Assembly (NCBI RefSeq): GCF_036759925.1
Contig: NZ_JAPKIB010000003.1
Coordinates: 310,001-374,000 of the forward strand
Direction of reading: 5' to 3'
Length of the DNA stretch: 64,000 nucleotides
DNA from: Kluyvera sp036759925
GTDB lineage: Bacteria; Pseudomonadota; Gammaproteobacteria; Enterobacterales; Enterobacteriaceae
Each line of letters starts with the position of its first letter. Within the stretch, counting starts at the first letter, position 1. The notes below the pieces were generated by a model. That model did no database searches and had not been told where the DNA came from. It saw nothing but the letters and a program-made list of their open reading frames with translations. Both the position numbers and the translations under genes were made by a program. Below, piece after piece: positions 24,600 to 33,803 of the stretch.

Positions 24600-26789
24600 A
24601 TGACGCTACATGCCACAGCGGCTCACGAGAATGACGTAACAGAGCGCCAGGAAGAGATTAACGTTGATCAGCGTGAACTCTGTGACGATCCGCTGCTTGA
24701 TAGTCTGATGACTATTTGTACGCTGCACGGGAAAGCCTCCAGCCGCGTCTCACTAACGGCAGGTTTACCGCTGAGAAACAACCGCCTTACGCTTCCCATT
24801 TTTCCTCGCGCAGCAGCCCGAGCCGGGCTACGAGTGCGGATGCTCAAACGAGAGTTGAGCAAGATCAACGCGCTATCACTACCCGCCATCCTTATCCTGA
24901 AGAATAACCGTACGGCGGTCTTGTTTGGATGGAGCGAAAATGGGCAAGCACGGCTGCTGACCGGGGACACCCACGGTGGAGAAGTTGTCGTAGAGCCATC
25001 CGTGCTGGCTGAAGAATATTCCGGCGTTACGCTTTTTATCCAACCCATTCACCAGAGCGAGAGAACCAAAGCCAGCCTGCTCCCACGCACCCGAACCTGG
25101 TTTCGCGATACGCTGAAACTGTCACGCTTTCTCTATGTCGATGCCATTGTCGCCAGCTTCCTGATTAACGTGATTGCGCTCTGTACGCCCTTGTTTGTCA
25201 TGAACGTATACGACCGCGTGGTCCCCAATCAGGCCACATCCACGCTATGGGTACTGGCAATCGGTATCACGGTCGCCTTCTTATTTGACCTATTGCTGAA
25301 AACGCTGCGCTCACGCTGCCTGGATATTGCGGGCAAGAAGACCGACATGATTGTCTCCGCGTCGCTCTTTGAGCGCATCACCGGTATGGCCATAAAAGCA
25401 CGCCCGGCGCGCATGGGTAGTTTTGCTCAGAATATTCATGAAATTCAATCGCTACGTGATTTTCTCTCGTCATTAACCATGGCGACGCTTATCGATATGC
25501 CCTTCACGCTGCTGATGCTACTGGTGATTGGCGTTATCGGTGGGCCGCTGGTGTTCATTCCTTTAGTCGCCTTCCCTCTGGCGCTGGCCGTGAGTTGGGC
25601 CATCCAGAAACCGTTGAACCAGACTATTGATGACACCATGAAGCTGGCCTCTGAACGGCAGGCGGTGTTGATTGAAACGCTCAGCGGCCTGGATGCAATG
25701 AAAGCCAATAATGCCCAAAGCGAGCGCCAGTACATGTGGGAAAGCACGCTGGTCACTCTCAGTAAAAAAGAGCTGCGCGTTAAAACGCTCTCCACGCTCG
25801 CCGTTAACTTTACCTCCTGGCTACAACAATTCTCAGGCGTGGCGATGATCGTGGCGGGCGTCTATCTGATTATTGATGGCCAGCTCAGCATGGGGGGCTT
25901 GATTGCCTGCTACATGCTTAACGGACGCGCGCTGGTGCCGATGGGCCAGTTAAGCGGACTCGTCACCCGCTACCAGCAGGCCAAAATGACGATGAAAACC
26001 ACCGAAGAGATGATGGATCTGCCTCAGGAGCGCCAGGACGATCGTCCGTTGGTCGCCCGCGAGAAGTTACAGGGCGGCATCACTTTCCAGAACGTCACCT
26101 TTACCTACCCAGGTCAGAAGCGACCCTCGCTTAATAACCTCTCTTTTACCATCACGCCAGGGGAACGGGTCGGGATTATCGGCCGCAGCGGTTCGGGGAA
26201 AAGCTCGCTAGCCAAACTGATTATTGGCTTTTATCAACCCGACGCTGGCGAAATTCTGCTGGATGGTATGGATGCTAACCAAATTGATGTTAACGATGTG
26301 CGCCATAATATTGGCTACGGGCCGCAGGATATTCACCTGTTCAGCGGAACCCTGCGCGAAAACTTGCTCAGCGGCGCCAGCTATGTAGAAAACGAGGCGT
26401 TGCTTCGGGCATCCCAACTGGCGGGCGTCCATGAGTTCGCTCGCAAGCACCCGGACGGCTACAACATGCAGGTGGGCGAGCGAGGCCTCAACCTCTCCGG
26501 CGGCCAGCGCCAGGCGGTCATGCTGGCGCGCGCGCTGCTGCTGGAACCTCCGGTGTTGTTGCTTGATGAGCCAACCAGTTCCATGGATAACACCACGGAA
26601 GATAACGTGCGTCGCGCGTTGACGGACTCAACCAAAGGGCGGACGTTGCTGCTGGTCACGCATCGTGCCTCCATGCTGTCACTCGTCGATAGACTGATCA
26701 TTATCGATCGCGGACGCATTATTGCTGATGGCCCAAGAGAGAACGTCCTGGTCGCGCTGAAGAAGGGGCAAATCCATGCGATACAATAA
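24600..26789 (+). CDS. Type I secretion ABC exporter (LapB-like)
   Basis: This 729-aa protein has three parts: an N-terminal C39-like domain lacking the protease cysteine (about 40-150), a six-helix ABC membrane domain (about 165-440), and an ATPase with Walker A GRSGSGKSS, signature NLSGGQRQ, Walker B VLLLDEPTS and H-loop THRAS. It powers export of the divergent adhesin across the inner membrane. It overlaps the next gene by 14 bp. The degenerate C39 domain is typical for exporters of RTX adhesins, which bind but do not cleave their substrate. Confidence 0.95.
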   Translation: MTLHATAAHENDVTERQEEINVDQRELCDDPLLDSLMTICTLHGKASSRVSLTAGLPLRNNRLTLPIFPRAAARAGLRVRMLKRELSKINALSLPAILILKNNRTAVLFGWSENGQARLLTGDTHGGEVVVEPSVLAEEYSGVTLFIQPIHQSERTKASLLPRTRTWFRDTLKLSRFLYVDAIVASFLINVIALCTPLFVMNVYDRVVPNQATSTLWVLAIGITVAFLFDLLLKTLRSRCLDIAGKKTDMIVSASLFERITGMAIKARPARMGSFAQNIHEIQSLRDFLSSLTMATLIDMPFTLLMLLVIGVIGGPLVFIPLVAFPLALAVSWAIQKPLNQTIDDTMKLASERQAVLIETLSGLDAMKANNAQSERQYMWESTLVTLSKKELRVKTLSTLAVNFTSWLQQFSGVAMIVAGVYLIIDGQLSMGGLIACYMLNGRALVPMGQLSGLVTRYQQAKMTMKTTEEMMDLPQERQDDRPLVAREKLQGGITFQNVTFTYPGQKRPSLNNLSFTITPGERVGIIGRSGSGKSSLAKLIIGFYQPDAGEILLDGMDANQIDVNDVRHNIGYGPQDIHLFSGTLRENLLSGASYVENEALLRASQLAGVHEFARKHPDGYNMQVGERGLNLSGGQRQAVMLARALLLEPPVLLLDEPTSSMDNTTEDNVRRALTDSTKGRTLLLVTHRASMLSLVDRLIIIDRGRIIADGPRENVLVALKKGQIHAIQ

Positions 26790-28137
26790 ATGGCTCAAAA
26801 ACCTGCTGCGCCGGTTAGGACTGGGCAATAACGACAACGATCTCACGATTAATGGAATCAATGGGCTCGTGATGGCGGATGGGCCTCGTTCAACCCGCAC
26901 CACCCTATGGTCATGCCTGGCGTTCTTTATTGCGCTGATCGTCTGGGCGGCCAACGCGCAGATTGATGAGGTTGCCCGAGGAGATGGTAAGGCGATTCCA
27001 TCATCACGTCTGCAAAAGGTCCAGAATATGGAAGGCGGCATTGTTTCTGAAGTCTTCGTCCATGAAGGTCAGGTGGTGGAAGCCGGCCAGCCCTTGCTAC
27101 GACTCGACGATACGCGCTTTAAATCAAATGCCGGAGAAAGTGAAGCCGACCGCTATGCCTTAATGGCACAAATTTCGCGGCTGGAAGCGCAAATTGCGGA
27201 TAAACCCCTCGTCCTGAGTGACGATATCGAACGTGAAGCGCCGAATATTGCTAACGGCGAGCGGGCGCTGTTCAATACGCAACGTTCGCGATTTAGCAGT
27301 GAAGTTGCGGGTCTGGAAGAGCAGTTAGCGCAGAAAAAACAGGAACTGCTCGATTATGAAGCCAAAAAAACGCAGTTCAGCCATAGCCTGGGGCTCATTC
27401 AGCAAGAAGTCAGAATGTCAGAGCCGCTGGTCAAAGCCGGTGCGATTTCGAAAGTGGAAATACTCCGCCTGCGACGCTCTGAAGTGGAAACTCGCGGCCA
27501 ACTCGACTCTATCGTGCTCGCGATTCCTCGGGCCCGCTCGGCGGTGAAAGAGATAGAAAATAAGATTGCCGAATCGCGCGGGCGCTACCACAGCGAAATG
27601 CTGGGGCAATTGAATGAAGCGCGCACCAACCTTGTCAAAATTGAAGCCAGCGGCAAAGCCATTGAAGACAGAGTCAATCGTACATTAGTGACCTCACCGG
27701 TACGCGGGATTATCCAGCAAATGCTGGTCACTACCATTGGCGGCGTGATTCAGCCCGGCAGCGAACTGGTTGAGATTGTTCCGCTGGATGACAGCCTGCT
27801 GGTTGAAGCCAAAATACGGCCGCAAGATATTGCATTTCTTCATCCTGGGCAAAAAGCGATGATCAAATTTACCGCCTATGACTACACCATCTATGGCGGC
27901 CTGCAAGGCTCTCTGGAGCATATTAGTGCGGATACCATCACCGACAAAGAGGGCCGTAGTTTTTATCAAATTCGCTTAAGAACGGATCGTAATTATCTCG
28001 GTAGTGAGGAGAAGCCGCTGTTGATTATTCCGGGAATGGTGGCTTCTGTCGATATCATGACAGGGAAGAAAAGCGTACTCAGTTATCTATTAAAACCAAT
28101 ATTAAGAGCGAAGTCAGAAGCACTTCAAGAACGATAG
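26776..28137 (+). CDS. Type I secretion membrane-fusion protein (HlyD/LapC family)
   Basis: This 453-aa periplasmic adaptor links the ABC exporter to the outer membrane channel. A single N-terminal helix (about 41-60, WSCLAFFIALIVWAANA) is followed by a lipoyl half (QNMEGGIVSEVFVHEGQVVEAGQPL), a long coiled coil (about 125-290), and a C-terminal beta-barrel with VTSPVRGIIQQ. It overlaps the exporter gene by 14 bp, so it is translated from the same message. Confidence 0.94.
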   Translation: MRYNKWLKNLLRRLGLGNNDNDLTINGINGLVMADGPRSTRTTLWSCLAFFIALIVWAANAQIDEVARGDGKAIPSSRLQKVQNMEGGIVSEVFVHEGQVVEAGQPLLRLDDTRFKSNAGESEADRYALMAQISRLEAQIADKPLVLSDDIEREAPNIANGERALFNTQRSRFSSEVAGLEEQLAQKKQELLDYEAKKTQFSHSLGLIQQEVRMSEPLVKAGAISKVEILRLRRSEVETRGQLDSIVLAIPRARSAVKEIENKIAESRGRYHSEMLGQLNEARTNLVKIEASGKAIEDRVNRTLVTSPVRGIIQQMLVTTIGGVIQPGSELVEIVPLDDSLLVEAKIRPQDIAFLHPGQKAMIKFTAYDYTIYGGLQGSLEHISADTITDKEGRSFYQIRLRTDRNYLGSEEKPLLIIPGMVASVDIMTGKKSVLSYLLKPILRAKSEALQER

Positions 28138-28177
28138 TACCCCTATATACGATGGAAATTGATGAAAGGATAACATT

Positions 28178-29530
28178 ATGAACAAACACATTCGGGTATT
28201 AACCAGCCTCTCTCTGCCGCTGCTGTTCGCTAACAACGTTAGCGCGGCCACGCTCGAACAAGCCGTTAAAGACAGCTTGCTCTGGCACCCGCAGGTGAGC
28301 GCGTCCGTCAACAGTCGCCATTCTGCCGATGAGGATTTACGAGCGGCAAAAGGCGGTTATCTGCCTACCTTAAACCTCTCCGCCGGTACCGGCTGGGAGC
28401 AGACCGATAATGCCAGCACCCGTGCGGCCAACGATCATCGTCGCAACCTGAACCGCAGCGAATCCAGCCTCAATCTGCGTCAGAATGTGTTTAACGGCTT
28501 CGCCACCACCAGCGAAGTGGCCCGCCAAAAGGCGACCGTGAACTCCCGGGCTTACACGGTGATGAACACCAGTGAAGTGACCGCGCTGAATGCGATTCAG
28601 AGCTATCTCGACGTTCTGATGCGTCAAAAAATGGTGCAACTGGCACAAAATAACCTGAAGAGCCACGAGCGGGTATTTGACCAAATTCGTCTGCGTACCG
28701 AACAGGGCGTTGGCCGTAAGGCTGACTATGAGCAGGCGCAAGCGCGTCTGGCGCAGGCGAAAAACAACCTGCTGACCGAACAAACCAACCTCGAAGATGC
28801 CCAGGCCAACTACTACAGCGTGGTCGGCAAAGAGGCCAGCGGCCTGTCAATGCCGATGACAACCAAAGTTCCGGGCTCACAGGCAGAAGCCCGTAAGCAG
28901 ATGCTGGAAGACAGCCCGCTGCTTAAGCAGGCCGATGCGGACGTTGAAGCCACCCGCCAGCAGTATGAAGCCGCGAAATCCCGCTTCTACCCGAGCGTGG
29001 ATATCGACCTCGGCCGTCGCATGGATAACAACGTCGACGGCACGCGCGGTCACGATCAGGAGTGGCAGGCGATGGTTCGCATGAACTACAACCTGTTTAA
29101 CGGCGGCAGCGATAAAGCACAACTGTCATCTTATGCCTACAAAATGCAGGAAGCGCAGGACGTCAAACGCAACGCCCTTCGCCAACTGGATGAAGAGCTG
29201 CGTCTTTCCTGGAACGCCTGGCAGAACGCGAAACAACAGGTGCCGATCGCCAAAGACTACGCCGATCGCAGTGCCGTGGTGCGCACCGCGTACCAGGAGC
29301 AGTTCAGCATCGGCGAGCGTAGCCTGCTGGATATGCTGGACAGCGAAAACGAAGTGTTCAACGCCCAGCGCCGCTATGTCGAAATGCAGTTTGTGGAGAT
29401 GTTCACCACCTACCGCATCAACGCGCGTATTGGCGATCTGCTAAAACAGCTGAATATTCAGGCACCAACGGCCGCGCAGCCGGTTGAGGAACAGCAGACG
29501 GCACACAGCAATCTCCCTGAATTGAAATAA
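28178..29530 (+). CDS. TolC-family outer membrane secretion channel (LapE/AggA-like)
   Basis: This 450-aa protein has a signal peptide (LTSLSLPLLFANNVSAA) and two outer membrane efflux repeats (VKDSLLWHPQVSASVNSR; ADVEATRQQYEAAKSRFYPS), rich in Gln and Ala helices. It completes the type I secretion path. It follows the adaptor by 40 bp with a GAAAGGA ribosome-binding site and ends in a strong hairpin, so the operon is ABC-adaptor-channel. Confidence 0.94.
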   Translation: MNKHIRVLTSLSLPLLFANNVSAATLEQAVKDSLLWHPQVSASVNSRHSADEDLRAAKGGYLPTLNLSAGTGWEQTDNASTRAANDHRRNLNRSESSLNLRQNVFNGFATTSEVARQKATVNSRAYTVMNTSEVTALNAIQSYLDVLMRQKMVQLAQNNLKSHERVFDQIRLRTEQGVGRKADYEQAQARLAQAKNNLLTEQTNLEDAQANYYSVVGKEASGLSMPMTTKVPGSQAEARKQMLEDSPLLKQADADVEATRQQYEAAKSRFYPSVDIDLGRRMDNNVDGTRGHDQEWQAMVRMNYNLFNGGSDKAQLSSYAYKMQEAQDVKRNALRQLDEELRLSWNAWQNAKQQVPIAKDYADRSAVVRTAYQEQFSIGERSLLDMLDSENEVFNAQRRYVEMQFVEMFTTYRINARIGDLLKQLNIQAPTAAQPVEEQQTAHSNLPELK

Positions 29531-29554
29531 TCGCTAGCCCGTAGCGATAGTCTT

Positions 29555-29594
29555 CCTCTTCTCTGTCCTGCCGTTATTGGCATCAGAGAAGAGG
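29555..29594 (+). terminator. Terminator of the type I secretion operon
   Basis: CCTCTTCTCTG (29555-29565) and CAGAGAAGAGG (29584-29594) form a perfect 11-bp stem with an 18-base loop, followed by a T-rich stretch (TGTTTGTTTTC). It ends the exporter operon before the convergent umuC gene. Confidence 0.65.
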
Positions 29595-29649
29595 ATGTTT
29601 GTTTTCCAACGCGGCGCTTCCCTCACGGTTGCCGCTCTACGCTTGTTGT

Positions 29650-30918
29650 TCACTTCACTCGCAGTAAATCGCTGTACCTCGTTGTGTATCGCGGCGACAG
29701 CATCTCTCTTTTCATTTGCCACTCCTGCTGAATACCCTGTCCGGCAAAATAGAGCGTCTCCTTCCCGACTTGTGTATTGATGCGATCCAGCACATCCATC
29801 AGCGGCGCGCTATTACGCCTTGGTGCGTTATCATCAAACAGGTCGAGCTGCACGATGCCCTGACTGTAAAAATCCCCCAACATGACGCCTGCTTTTTGGT
29901 AGCGATGACCGCTCTGCCATATGGCCCCCAGACAGCGCGTAGCGGCGGCGACAATGTCCCTGGTGTCCTGCGTGGGCGTAAGGAGTTTCACGGATGCGCT
30001 ATTCGCATAGTACGGCACCCTTTCTGCAAACGGAGACGTTTTCACAAACGCAGAAACAAACCGGCAGTACTGATGCTCGCCGCGCAGTTTCTCCGCCGCG
30101 CGGACGGCATAGCTGCAGATAGCCTGCCGCATCTGCTCGTAATCGGTAATCCGTTCGCCAAACGACCGGGAACAGATAATCTCCTGCTTCACGGGGGCAA
30201 ACTCTTCCAGCACAAAGCACGGCTCACCGCGCAGTTCACGTACCGTTCGTTCCAGCACCACGCTAAAGTGCTTTCTGATAAAACGAATATCGGTGTCCGC
30301 CAGTTCGAGCACGGTGTTGATCCCCATCGCCTGCAGCGATTTGCCAATCCGGCGCCCAATCCCCCACACCTCATCAACCGGCAGCGCGGCCATCAGCTTG
30401 CGCTGGTTCTCCACGTTAGACAGGTCGACAACGCCATCGGTCTGCTGCTGCCACCGCTTGGCGGCATAATTGGCCAGCTTCGCCAGCGTTTTGGTCTGCG
30501 CGATACCAACGCCAACGGTCAGGTGCGTGCGTTGACGCACGGTGCGGCGGATCTCCCGGCCAAAATCCACCAGATCACGGCAGTTGCTGACCCCCGTCAG
30601 GTCGCAGAATGACTCGTCAATTGAATACACCTCACACCGGGGAGACATCTCTTCAAGGGTGGTCATCATCCGCAGGCTCATATCGGCGTACAGCTCGTAG
30701 TTGCTGGAAAAAAAATGGACGCGTTCAGGGAACGCCACCCCTTTGAGCCGGAACCAGGGCGTGCCCATTTTGATGCCAAGCGTTCTGGCGGCGTGGCTAC
30801 AGGCGATAACGCAGCCGTCGTTGTTACTCAGCACGCATACCGGTTTGTCCTTAAGGTCTGGCCGGAACACCGTCTGGCAGCTGGCGTAAAACGAGTTCGC
30901 ATCAACAAGCGCGAACAT
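29650..30918 (-). CDS. umuC: DNA polymerase V catalytic subunit UmuC
   Basis: This 422-aa Y-family polymerase copies damaged templates with UmuD'2. The N-terminal MFALVDANSFYASCQTVFRP, the catalytic VYSIDESFCDL (Asp-Glu) and the helix-hairpin-helix VWGIGRRIGKSL are all present. The length equals that of E. coli UmuC. The start overlaps the umuD stop (TGATG), so the subunits are coupled. It is controlled by LexA through the boxes before umuD. Confidence 0.97.
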   Translation of the reverse strand: MFALVDANSFYASCQTVFRPDLKDKPVCVLSNNDGCVIACSHAARTLGIKMGTPWFRLKGVAFPERVHFFSSNYELYADMSLRMMTTLEEMSPRCEVYSIDESFCDLTGVSNCRDLVDFGREIRRTVRQRTHLTVGVGIAQTKTLAKLANYAAKRWQQQTDGVVDLSNVENQRKLMAALPVDEVWGIGRRIGKSLQAMGINTVLELADTDIRFIRKHFSVVLERTVRELRGEPCFVLEEFAPVKQEIICSRSFGERITDYEQMRQAICSYAVRAAEKLRGEHQYCRFVSAFVKTSPFAERVPYYANSASVKLLTPTQDTRDIVAAATRCLGAIWQSGHRYQKAGVMLGDFYSQGIVQLDLFDDNAPRRNSAPLMDVLDRINTQVGKETLYFAGQGIQQEWQMKREMLSPRYTTRYSDLLRVK

Positions 30919-31337
30919 CAGCCGACCGTCTTCAGGATATGCGTCACGACGCCAAAAATATCCAGCGACTCCTCGCCGCTGAACTGGATCGGCGTATAAG
31001 CCGGGTTTTCAGGAATCAGCATTACCGACGGATGCGTTTGCAGGCGCTTAACCGTGAACTCACCGTCAACCGCCGCGATCACAATATCTCCGTGTTGCGC
31101 GTTTTTAGCGCTATCAACCACCAGCAAATCGCCATTGCCAATTCCCGCGCCGCTCATGGAATCCCCGGCGGCGCGGACAAAATAGGTCGCGCTGGGATGC
31201 CTTATCACCAGCTTATTTAAATCAATACGCTGCTCAACATAGTCCTGTGCCGGGCTTGGAAACCCGCAGGGTACAAGGTCACCGAACAGCGGCAGCGCCG
31301 CCATTTGTCCGGGGTCGACTGGTGAATAAAACGTCAT
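30918..31337 (-). CDS. umuD: UmuD, self-cleaving subunit of polymerase V
   Basis: This 139-aa LexA-type serine protease converts itself to UmuD' on RecA filaments. The cleavage site Cys24-Gly25, the nucleophile Ser60 (AAGDSMSG) and Lys97 (FTVKRL) fall at the E. coli positions. It is the first gene of umuDC and lies 22 bp from a perfect LexA box. Confidence 0.97.
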   Translation of the reverse strand: MTFYSPVDPGQMAALPLFGDLVPCGFPSPAQDYVEQRIDLNKLVIRHPSATYFVRAAGDSMSGAGIGNGDLLVVDSAKNAQHGDIVIAAVDGEFTVKRLQTHPSVMLIPENPAYTPIQFSGEESLDIFGVVTHILKTVG

Positions 31338-31358
31338 AATGAACTCACTCTATTGACA

Positions 31359-31374
31359 CTGTTTATACATACAG
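31359..31374. promoter_or_regulatory. LexA box for umuDC
   Basis: CTGT-TTATACAT-ACAG is a perfect CTGT-N8-ACAG SOS box placed 22 bp before the umuD ATG. It shares the divergent promoter region with the msgA-type gene, so one repressor probably controls both sides. Confidence 0.92.
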
Positions 31375-31382
31375 TATATATA

Positions 31383-31398
31383 CTGTCGTTATACCCAG
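31383..31398. promoter_or_regulatory. Second, imperfect LexA box near msgA
   Basis: CTGT-CGTTATAC-CCAG differs from the SOS consensus at one of the outer bases. It lies 17 bp before the msgA ATG. An overlapping palindrome, ACAGTATATATACTGT (31371-31386), joins it to the first box. Confidence 0.6.
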
Positions 31399-31414
31399 TA
31401 AAGAGAGGCTAAAA

Positions 31415-31657
31415 ATGTTCGTGGAACTCGTTTATGACAAAAGGAATTTTGAGGGTTTGCCTGGTGCAAAAGAGATTATTCTCGGCGAATTGAGTAAGAG
31501 AGTGCACCGCATTTTCCCGGATGCCGAAGTTCGGGTGAAACCGATGATGACGCTGCCAGCCATCAATACGGATGCCAGCAAGCATGAAAAAGAGCAGATC
31601 AGCCGCACGGTGCAGGAGATGTTCGACGAGGCGGAGTTTTGGCTGGTGAGTGAATAA
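31415..31657 (+). CDS. msgA: DinI-family SOS modulator, MsgA-like
   Basis: This 80-aa protein begins MFVELVYDKRNFEGLPGAKE and ends FDEAEFWLVSE, close to Salmonella MsgA and in the DinI family. DinI proteins bind RecA filaments and tune the SOS response and UmuD cleavage. It is divergent from umuDC with LexA boxes between them, which fits that role. It has a GAGAGG ribosome-binding site. Confidence 0.88.
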   Translation: MFVELVYDKRNFEGLPGAKEIILGELSKRVHRIFPDAEVRVKPMMTLPAINTDASKHEKEQISRTVQEMFDEAEFWLVSE

Positions 31658-31671
31658 CGCGGAGCCTCTGC

Positions 31672-31716
31672 TTTCTCTGGCACAAAACCCGCCGAGCGTC
31701 GTTAGCGCCAGAGAAA
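31672..31716. repeat. Inverted repeat between msgA and GNAT genes
   Basis: TTTCTCTGGC (31672-31681) pairs perfectly with GCCAGAGAAA (31707-31716). It lies between convergent genes and may terminate both; the loop of 25 bases is long. Confidence 0.45.
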
Positions 31717-31728
31717 TTCGCATCGCCC

Positions 31729-32199
31729 TTATAGTTTCAGCATCATGTCGACACAGCGCAATTGTGCGTTCGCCGATGCAGAGAAGTGCACGCTTTCCTT
31801 CACAACGGTAAATCCTTGCGTCTCATAAAACCCTTGCGCATTGGGCGTAGAGGACAAGGTAATCGTTTGAAATCCACGGGCGCGGGCTTCTCTTTTTATT
31901 GCATTCATAATCGATCCGGCCAATCCCTTTCCTGTGTACTCCGGCAGAGTAAAAATAGCCTCTACGCTACCGGAAGTGAGATCGAGATAACCCGTTGCCA
32001 CCGGTCGATCGCTATCGTCCACCGCCACAAAAAACGGATAGTTAACAATCTCCTGGCGATACTGCTCAGGCATATTGTCCGGTGTCCATGCATCAATAAC
32101 CGTCGCGTCATAGCTCGATGTGCATCCCGCACGAATGGCCTGATTCCGGATATCCCAGCATTGTTCTGCTTCTTGCGGTGTAGCGTGTCTGATTTGCAT
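31729..32199 (-). CDS. GNAT-family N-acetyltransferase
   Basis: This 156-aa protein has the GNAT fold: an N-terminal MQIRHATPQEAEQCWDIRNQ, the acetyl-CoA loop in LPEYTGKGLAGSIMNAI (an R/Q-x-x-G-x-G/A variant) and FYETQGFTVV near the end. It transfers an acetyl group from acetyl-CoA; the substrate cannot be told from sequence. It stands between msgA and icd as a single gene. Confidence 0.88.
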   Translation of the reverse strand: MQIRHATPQEAEQCWDIRNQAIRAGCTSSYDATVIDAWTPDNMPEQYRQEIVNYPFFVAVDDSDRPVATGYLDLTSGSVEAIFTLPEYTGKGLAGSIMNAIKREARARGFQTITLSSTPNAQGFYETQGFTVVKESVHFSASANAQLRCVDMMLKL

Positions 32200-32241
32200 C
32201 GGTATTTCCCTCGCTTATCGTTATTGTCGTTTTTACAAGGC

Positions 32242-32271
32242 AAAAAAAACGGGAACCCACCGGCTCCCGTT
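32242..32271 (-). terminator. icd terminator
   Basis: AACGGGA (32248-32254) pairs with TCCCGTT (32265-32271). On the minus strand the stem is followed by eight T residues, a classic rho-independent terminator 20 bp after the icd stop. Confidence 0.85.
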
Positions 32272-32293
32272 CATCTATAACCCAGCGAGTGGA

Positions 32294-33544
32294 TTACATA
32301 TTTTCGATGATCGCGTCACCAAACTCTGAACATTTCAGCAATTTAGCGCCTTCCATCAGACGTTCGAAGTCATAGGTCACGGTCTTGTTGTTGATAGCGC
32401 CTTCCATACCTTTAACGATAAGGTCAGCCGCTTCGAACCATTCCATATGACGCAGCATCATTTCTGCGGACAGGATGATAGAACCTGGGTTCACTTTGTC
32501 CTGGCCTGCGTACTTCGGTGCTGTACCGTGGGTCGCTTCGAACAGTGCGCATTCGTCACCGATGTTCGCGCCCGGTGCAATACCGATACCGCCAACCTGA
32601 GCTGCCAGCGCATCGGAGATGTAGTCACCGTTCAGGTTCATACAAGCGATCACGTCGTATTCAGCCGGACGCAGCAGGATCTGCTGCAGGAACGCATCGG
32701 CGATCACATCTTTAATGATGATCTCTTTGCCAGTGTTCGGGTTCTTGATTTTCTGCCATGGGCCGCCGTCGATCAGTTCGCCGCCGAATTCTTCGCGAAT
32801 CAGCTGGTAACCCCAGTCTTTGAACGCGCCTTCGGTGAACTTCATAATGTTACCCTTGTGAACCAGGGTCAGAGAATCACGGTCGTTGGTGATAGCGTAT
32901 TCAATCGCCGCACGCACCAGACGCTTGGTCCCTTCTTCGGAGCACGGCTTGATGCCGATACCGCAGTGTTCAGGGAAGCGAATTTTCTTCACGCCCATCT
33001 CTTCACGCAGGAATTTAATCACTTTCTCAGCGTCAGCAGAGTCAGCTTTCCATTCGATACCCGCGTAGATGTCTTCAGAGTTTTCACGGAAGATGACCAT
33101 ATCGGTCAGTTCTGGGTGTTTAACCGGGCTTGGGGTGCCCTGATAGTAGCGAACCGGACGCAGACACACGTACAGGTCAAGCTCTTGACGCAGCGCAACG
33201 TTCAGAGAACGGATGCCGCCGCCAACTGGCGTGGTCAGAGGGCCTTTGATTGCAACACGGTAGTCGCGGATAAGATCCAGCGTTTCTGCTGGCAGCCATA
33301 CGTCCTGGCCATAAAGTTGGGTGGATTTTTCCCCGGTGTAAATTTCCATCCAGGAAATTTTACGCTCGCCTTTGTAGGCTTTCTCAACAGCGGCATCAAC
33401 CACTTTCAGCATTGCTGGGGTGACATCAACACCGATACCGTCGCCTTCAATAAATGGGATAATCGGATTGTGTGGCACATTCAGCTTGCCGTCTTTCAGG
33501 GTGATTTTTTGACCTTCCACCGGAACAACTACTTTGCTTTCCAT
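32294..33544 (-). CDS. icd: Isocitrate dehydrogenase (NADP)
   Basis: This 416-aa TCA-cycle enzyme converts isocitrate to 2-oxoglutarate, CO2 and NADPH. It has the same length as E. coli Icd. The phosphorylation and substrate loop GGGIRSLNVALRQ carries the serine targeted by AceK, and NLNGDYISDALAAQVGGIGIAPGA is the metal and cofactor region. The C-terminus LLKCSEFGDAIIENM is the native form, so no e14-type prophage has recombined into it. It is divergent from rluE. Confidence 0.98.
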   Translation of the reverse strand: MESKVVVPVEGQKITLKDGKLNVPHNPIIPFIEGDGIGVDVTPAMLKVVDAAVEKAYKGERKISWMEIYTGEKSTQLYGQDVWLPAETLDLIRDYRVAIKGPLTTPVGGGIRSLNVALRQELDLYVCLRPVRYYQGTPSPVKHPELTDMVIFRENSEDIYAGIEWKADSADAEKVIKFLREEMGVKKIRFPEHCGIGIKPCSEEGTKRLVRAAIEYAITNDRDSLTLVHKGNIMKFTEGAFKDWGYQLIREEFGGELIDGGPWQKIKNPNTGKEIIIKDVIADAFLQQILLRPAEYDVIACMNLNGDYISDALAAQVGGIGIAPGANIGDECALFEATHGTAPKYAGQDKVNPGSIILSAEMMLRHMEWFEAADLIVKGMEGAINNKTVTYDFERLMEGAKLLKCSEFGDAIIENM

Positions 33545-33803
33545 TCACCTCTCCTTCGAGCGCTACTGGTGTGCTCGTCATCCTTTACGCCACAGGTTCT
33601 TGCCGCTACTACGCCCACTCCACTTATCCCGTTTAGGTATAGCCTGGAGATGCACTGTCTTACCGTCTTCCTGCAACACAAAGAGTTAGAGCATTTTGTT
33701 AATGTTTTGTAATAAGCCTGTCAATACTACCTGATTGTTTGTCGCCATGAAAGACTCTCGTTATTAGGCTATAATGCGCGAATCTATAGAGCCTGAAAAT
33801 ACT
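33545..33803. promoter_or_regulatory. Divergent icd/rluE promoter region
   Basis: About 260 bp separate the two starts. A CACCTCTCC just past the icd ATG is its ribosome-binding site on the minus strand (GGAGAGGTG). In E. coli icd is controlled by ArcA and Cra from this region, but I did not identify those sites. A possible rluE -10, TATAAT, is at 33768-33773. Confidence 0.5.

Noticed and set aside
29716..30612. 298-codon plus-strand ORF opposite umuC
   Set aside because: Antisense shadow of umuC with no recognisable features.
32294..32400. Possible e14-like att site in the icd 3' end
   Set aside because: The C-terminus is the native E. coli form and the prophages lie elsewhere.
32447..33712. 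421-codon plus-strand ORF opposite icd
   Set aside because: A known effect of icd codon bias; no ribosome-binding site and no homologous domain.
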